DNA of 64,000 nt from Heliopora coerulea (taxonomy: Eukaryota > Cnidaria > Anthozoa > Scleralcyonacea > Helioporidae): positions 6,928,501-6,992,500 of the forward strand of contig JASJOG010000002.1 of NCBI GenBank assembly GCA_030142905.1, read 5' to 3'. The position numbers and the translations under genes are program-made. The notes beneath the pieces were generated by a model. That model was not told where the DNA came from, ran no database searches, and saw only the letters and a list, made by a program, of their open reading frames with translations. Positions 62,890-64,000 of the stretch are shown here, piece after piece; position 1 is the first letter of the stretch; every line of letters starts with the position of its first letter.

Positions 62890-63300
62890 AAGACTATTTC
62901 CGACCATTCGTCATTCCTTTGTTTGCAGATCTGAGCTATGAAATCTTGAAACTCTAAAGTTCTCACGGGACTGACGTCAAATCCCCTTTTTCTCCCATCA
63001 TTCTTTGCAGGTTGACCACAAAAGATGCAGTGTTCTTTGGCGCTGAATCTCGGCTTAACAGAACGACGACTAACTGGCTCGACTGATTTTTCTTCAATTA
63101 GTTTTGAAGTCAACTTTTTCGGCCTGCAAAAATCTCGACGGCACTTCTGATGAACTCTCTGACCAGCTTGTGCTTGAACTGTGTTGTCACCACTTGTACT
63201 ACTTTCTCGATTGATGCTATCGCTACCTTTTTGTGTCAACACAGCAATAGTGTGCCCATCGCTTAAGCTGTCGCCACAGATGCAACAATTCTCTATCTAC
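62890..63300 (-). other. N-terminal zinc-finger region of the multi-domain protein
   Basis: From an upstream stop the frame reads ENCCICGDSLSDGHTIAVLT, and later QRVHQKCRRDFC; together C..C...H..C like a treble-clef finger. A second motif CIFCGQPAKNDGRKRG follows, and then EIVLGRLKYAQDLHDHA. At about 62,860 part of the sequence is lost or shifted. No clear ATG was found upstream; ATGGCTAAATGA at about 63,350 is a dead end. Confidence 0.55.
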
Positions 63301-64000
63301 TTTTACCAGCTTCGCCTTGAGAAAATTAAATTTATGAATTCATTTAGCCATCTTTTTCTATAGACAGTACACTGAAATTCCGGCTGTAATATTAATGGTA
63401 AATGCGACCAGTAATTGTATTTAGCCAAAAAAGTTTGCCTTTTTATGTGTTTTCAAGAGCGAAATTTTTATTTACTTAGTCTTTGATGAACTGATATCCA
63501 AGAAAAACCATCACGTTGCCTACCTGTTTTACATGTTTTACTTTTTCATGTTTTACTTTCATTCAGGTGATTTTCGTTCTTAAAGAAAACACTAGGAATG
63601 CTAAAATGAACAGCTTATTACTCGTAAAAACACAGTTATTGTAATCATTAAAGTATTATTATTAATATATGAACAAGAATGACTTCTTAAATTAAGGCAA
63701 AGTTACCTTTTCACACAAACTTCCTTCAGAACAGTGTGAATACTTGCAGAGATTGTAGCTCTTCACCTCACGTGTGCTCATATGTGCCAGCATTAATGGG
63801 GCCAGCAGTTTTAGGAAAACTTCGTGTAGTGTGAACAAAAAGTCTTTTTAAGCTTTTACGCACAAAACGTCTCAAAATGGAAAAAGATTCTCAAGTGAGC
63901 CGTTGAAAATAACAAGGAACATGAACTTAAATTTACTTGGGTATCCTGTGGTTAAATTGTTGGAGTGGTTATTTAATTTTAAGAGGGGAAATATTCATTG
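63301..64000. other. Right flank of the 5.6-kb element
   Basis: AT-rich, no ORF. It contains the proposed right terminal repeat at 63,937-63,952. No HDAC exon was found. Confidence 0.5.

Larger units (their letters stand above)
58919..63300 (-). pseudogene. Multi-domain element protein: zinc fingers, DDE-like region, FEN/PIN-like nuclease, CXC
   Basis: About 1,450 codons on the - strand, intronless, in one original frame damaged by stops at 61,786 (TAG, PHPA|SGTM), 61,219 (TGA), 60,361 (TAA, SFRK|DQVV) and 59,523 (TGA, GPEVC|NILF), by frameshifts near 62,860, 62,615, 60,170 and 59,385, and by a 20-bp tandem duplication at 62,816-62,855. The first three stops keep the frame on both sides, which proves a single gene. 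Domains are listed separately. I recognise the family as a recurrent, intronless protein in cnidarian and some insect genomes, usually left as uncharacterised; I know no accepted superfamily name. The multicopy, intronless nature and paired ends argue for a mobile element; cellular function is unknown. Confidence 0.75.
58344..63951 (-). mobile_element. 5.6-kb element of unassigned class with multi-domain ORF
   Basis: A 15-bp inverted pair, CCACAGGACACCCAA (from 58,346) and the complement CCACAGGATACCCAA (to 63,951), differs at one position; TTA lies directly outside on each side (58,343-58,345 and 63,951-63,953, overlapping by a base or two). It brackets the whole ORF below with ~570 and ~650 bp of flank. 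The similarity does not clearly extend inward, so these ends are a proposal. If right, a 3-bp TTA duplication and short ends would be in line with a DDE-type cut-and-paste element. Confidence 0.45.

Noticed and set aside
63720..63760. Possible HDAC exon 8 carrying the SEP of the 14-3-3 motif (TTCAGAACA at about 63,724)
   Set aside because: The frame gives SEQ, not SEP, no proper acceptor precedes it, and stops follow quickly.

Overview
This is a gene-poor, repeat-rich, AT-rich stretch of an animal nuclear genome. Spliced exons with GT/AG borders, a class IIa histone deacetylase gene, and a mix of Penelope, Merlin, PIF/Harbinger, ISL2EU-type, piggyBac and hAT elements suggest a cnidarian, most likely an anthozoan (coral or anemone). 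The organism is an inference; nothing here names the species.

The one host gene I can reconstruct is on the + strand from about 25.4 kb to 57.0 kb. Seven exons with compatible reading phases encode the first ~240 residues of a class IIa histone deacetylase (HDAC4/5/7/9 type): a start codon behind a TATA box, a Gln/Leu-rich segment, an acidic segment, the LQEFVLNK block, and the FPLRKT block that opens the first 14-3-3/phosphorylation motif. The deacetylase domain must lie beyond the right edge. Introns are 1.6 to 10.7 kb and mostly filled with transposons. Left of it, two or three orphan 3' exons (7.6-10.4 kb) belong to one or more genes I do not recognise.

Layout. 0-0.7 kb: Merlin transposase remnant cut by the window edge. 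2.5-12 kb: small hairpin and MITE-like repeats plus the orphan exons. 12.8-17.6 kb: a nest, in which a hAT-like shell with a 7-8 bp target duplication contains two LINE fragments and a Penelope-like element with inverted terminal arms. 18-25 kb: MITEs, a hAT relic, microsatellites. 25.4-57 kb: the HDAC gene. Its intron 1 carries a piggyBac element (TTAA duplication) lacking its catalytic core and split by a 1.6-kb foldback element. Introns 2 and 3 hold TACCGTA-ended, tRNA-like and Penelope-derived repeats, including a 1.4-kb inverted repeat. Intron 4 holds a PIF/Harbinger element (42,688-46,249) followed 280 bp later by an ISL2EU-type element (46,531-50,223), each with matched terminal repeats and two ORFs. 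Intron 5 holds a 2.4-kb TACCGTA element enclosing a hAT-like unit and a 52-bp minisatellite. Intron 6 starts with tRNA-like/hammerhead-like composites. Intron 7 holds a 5.6-kb element.

The best candidate for something little described is that 5.6-kb element (about 58.34-63.95 kb, - strand). It carries a decayed ORF of roughly 1,450 codons that joins N-terminal zinc fingers, a conserved central region with an acidic-residue layout like a DDE transposase, a FEN1/PIN-like nuclease domain, and a C-terminal Cys-rich CXC domain. It is bracketed by a 15-bp near-perfect inverted repeat next to TTA. A second thread is a set of nine hammerhead-ribozyme-like motifs (CTGANGA, hairpin, GAAA) spread over the window, some in Penelope arms and some just downstream of tRNA-like sequences.
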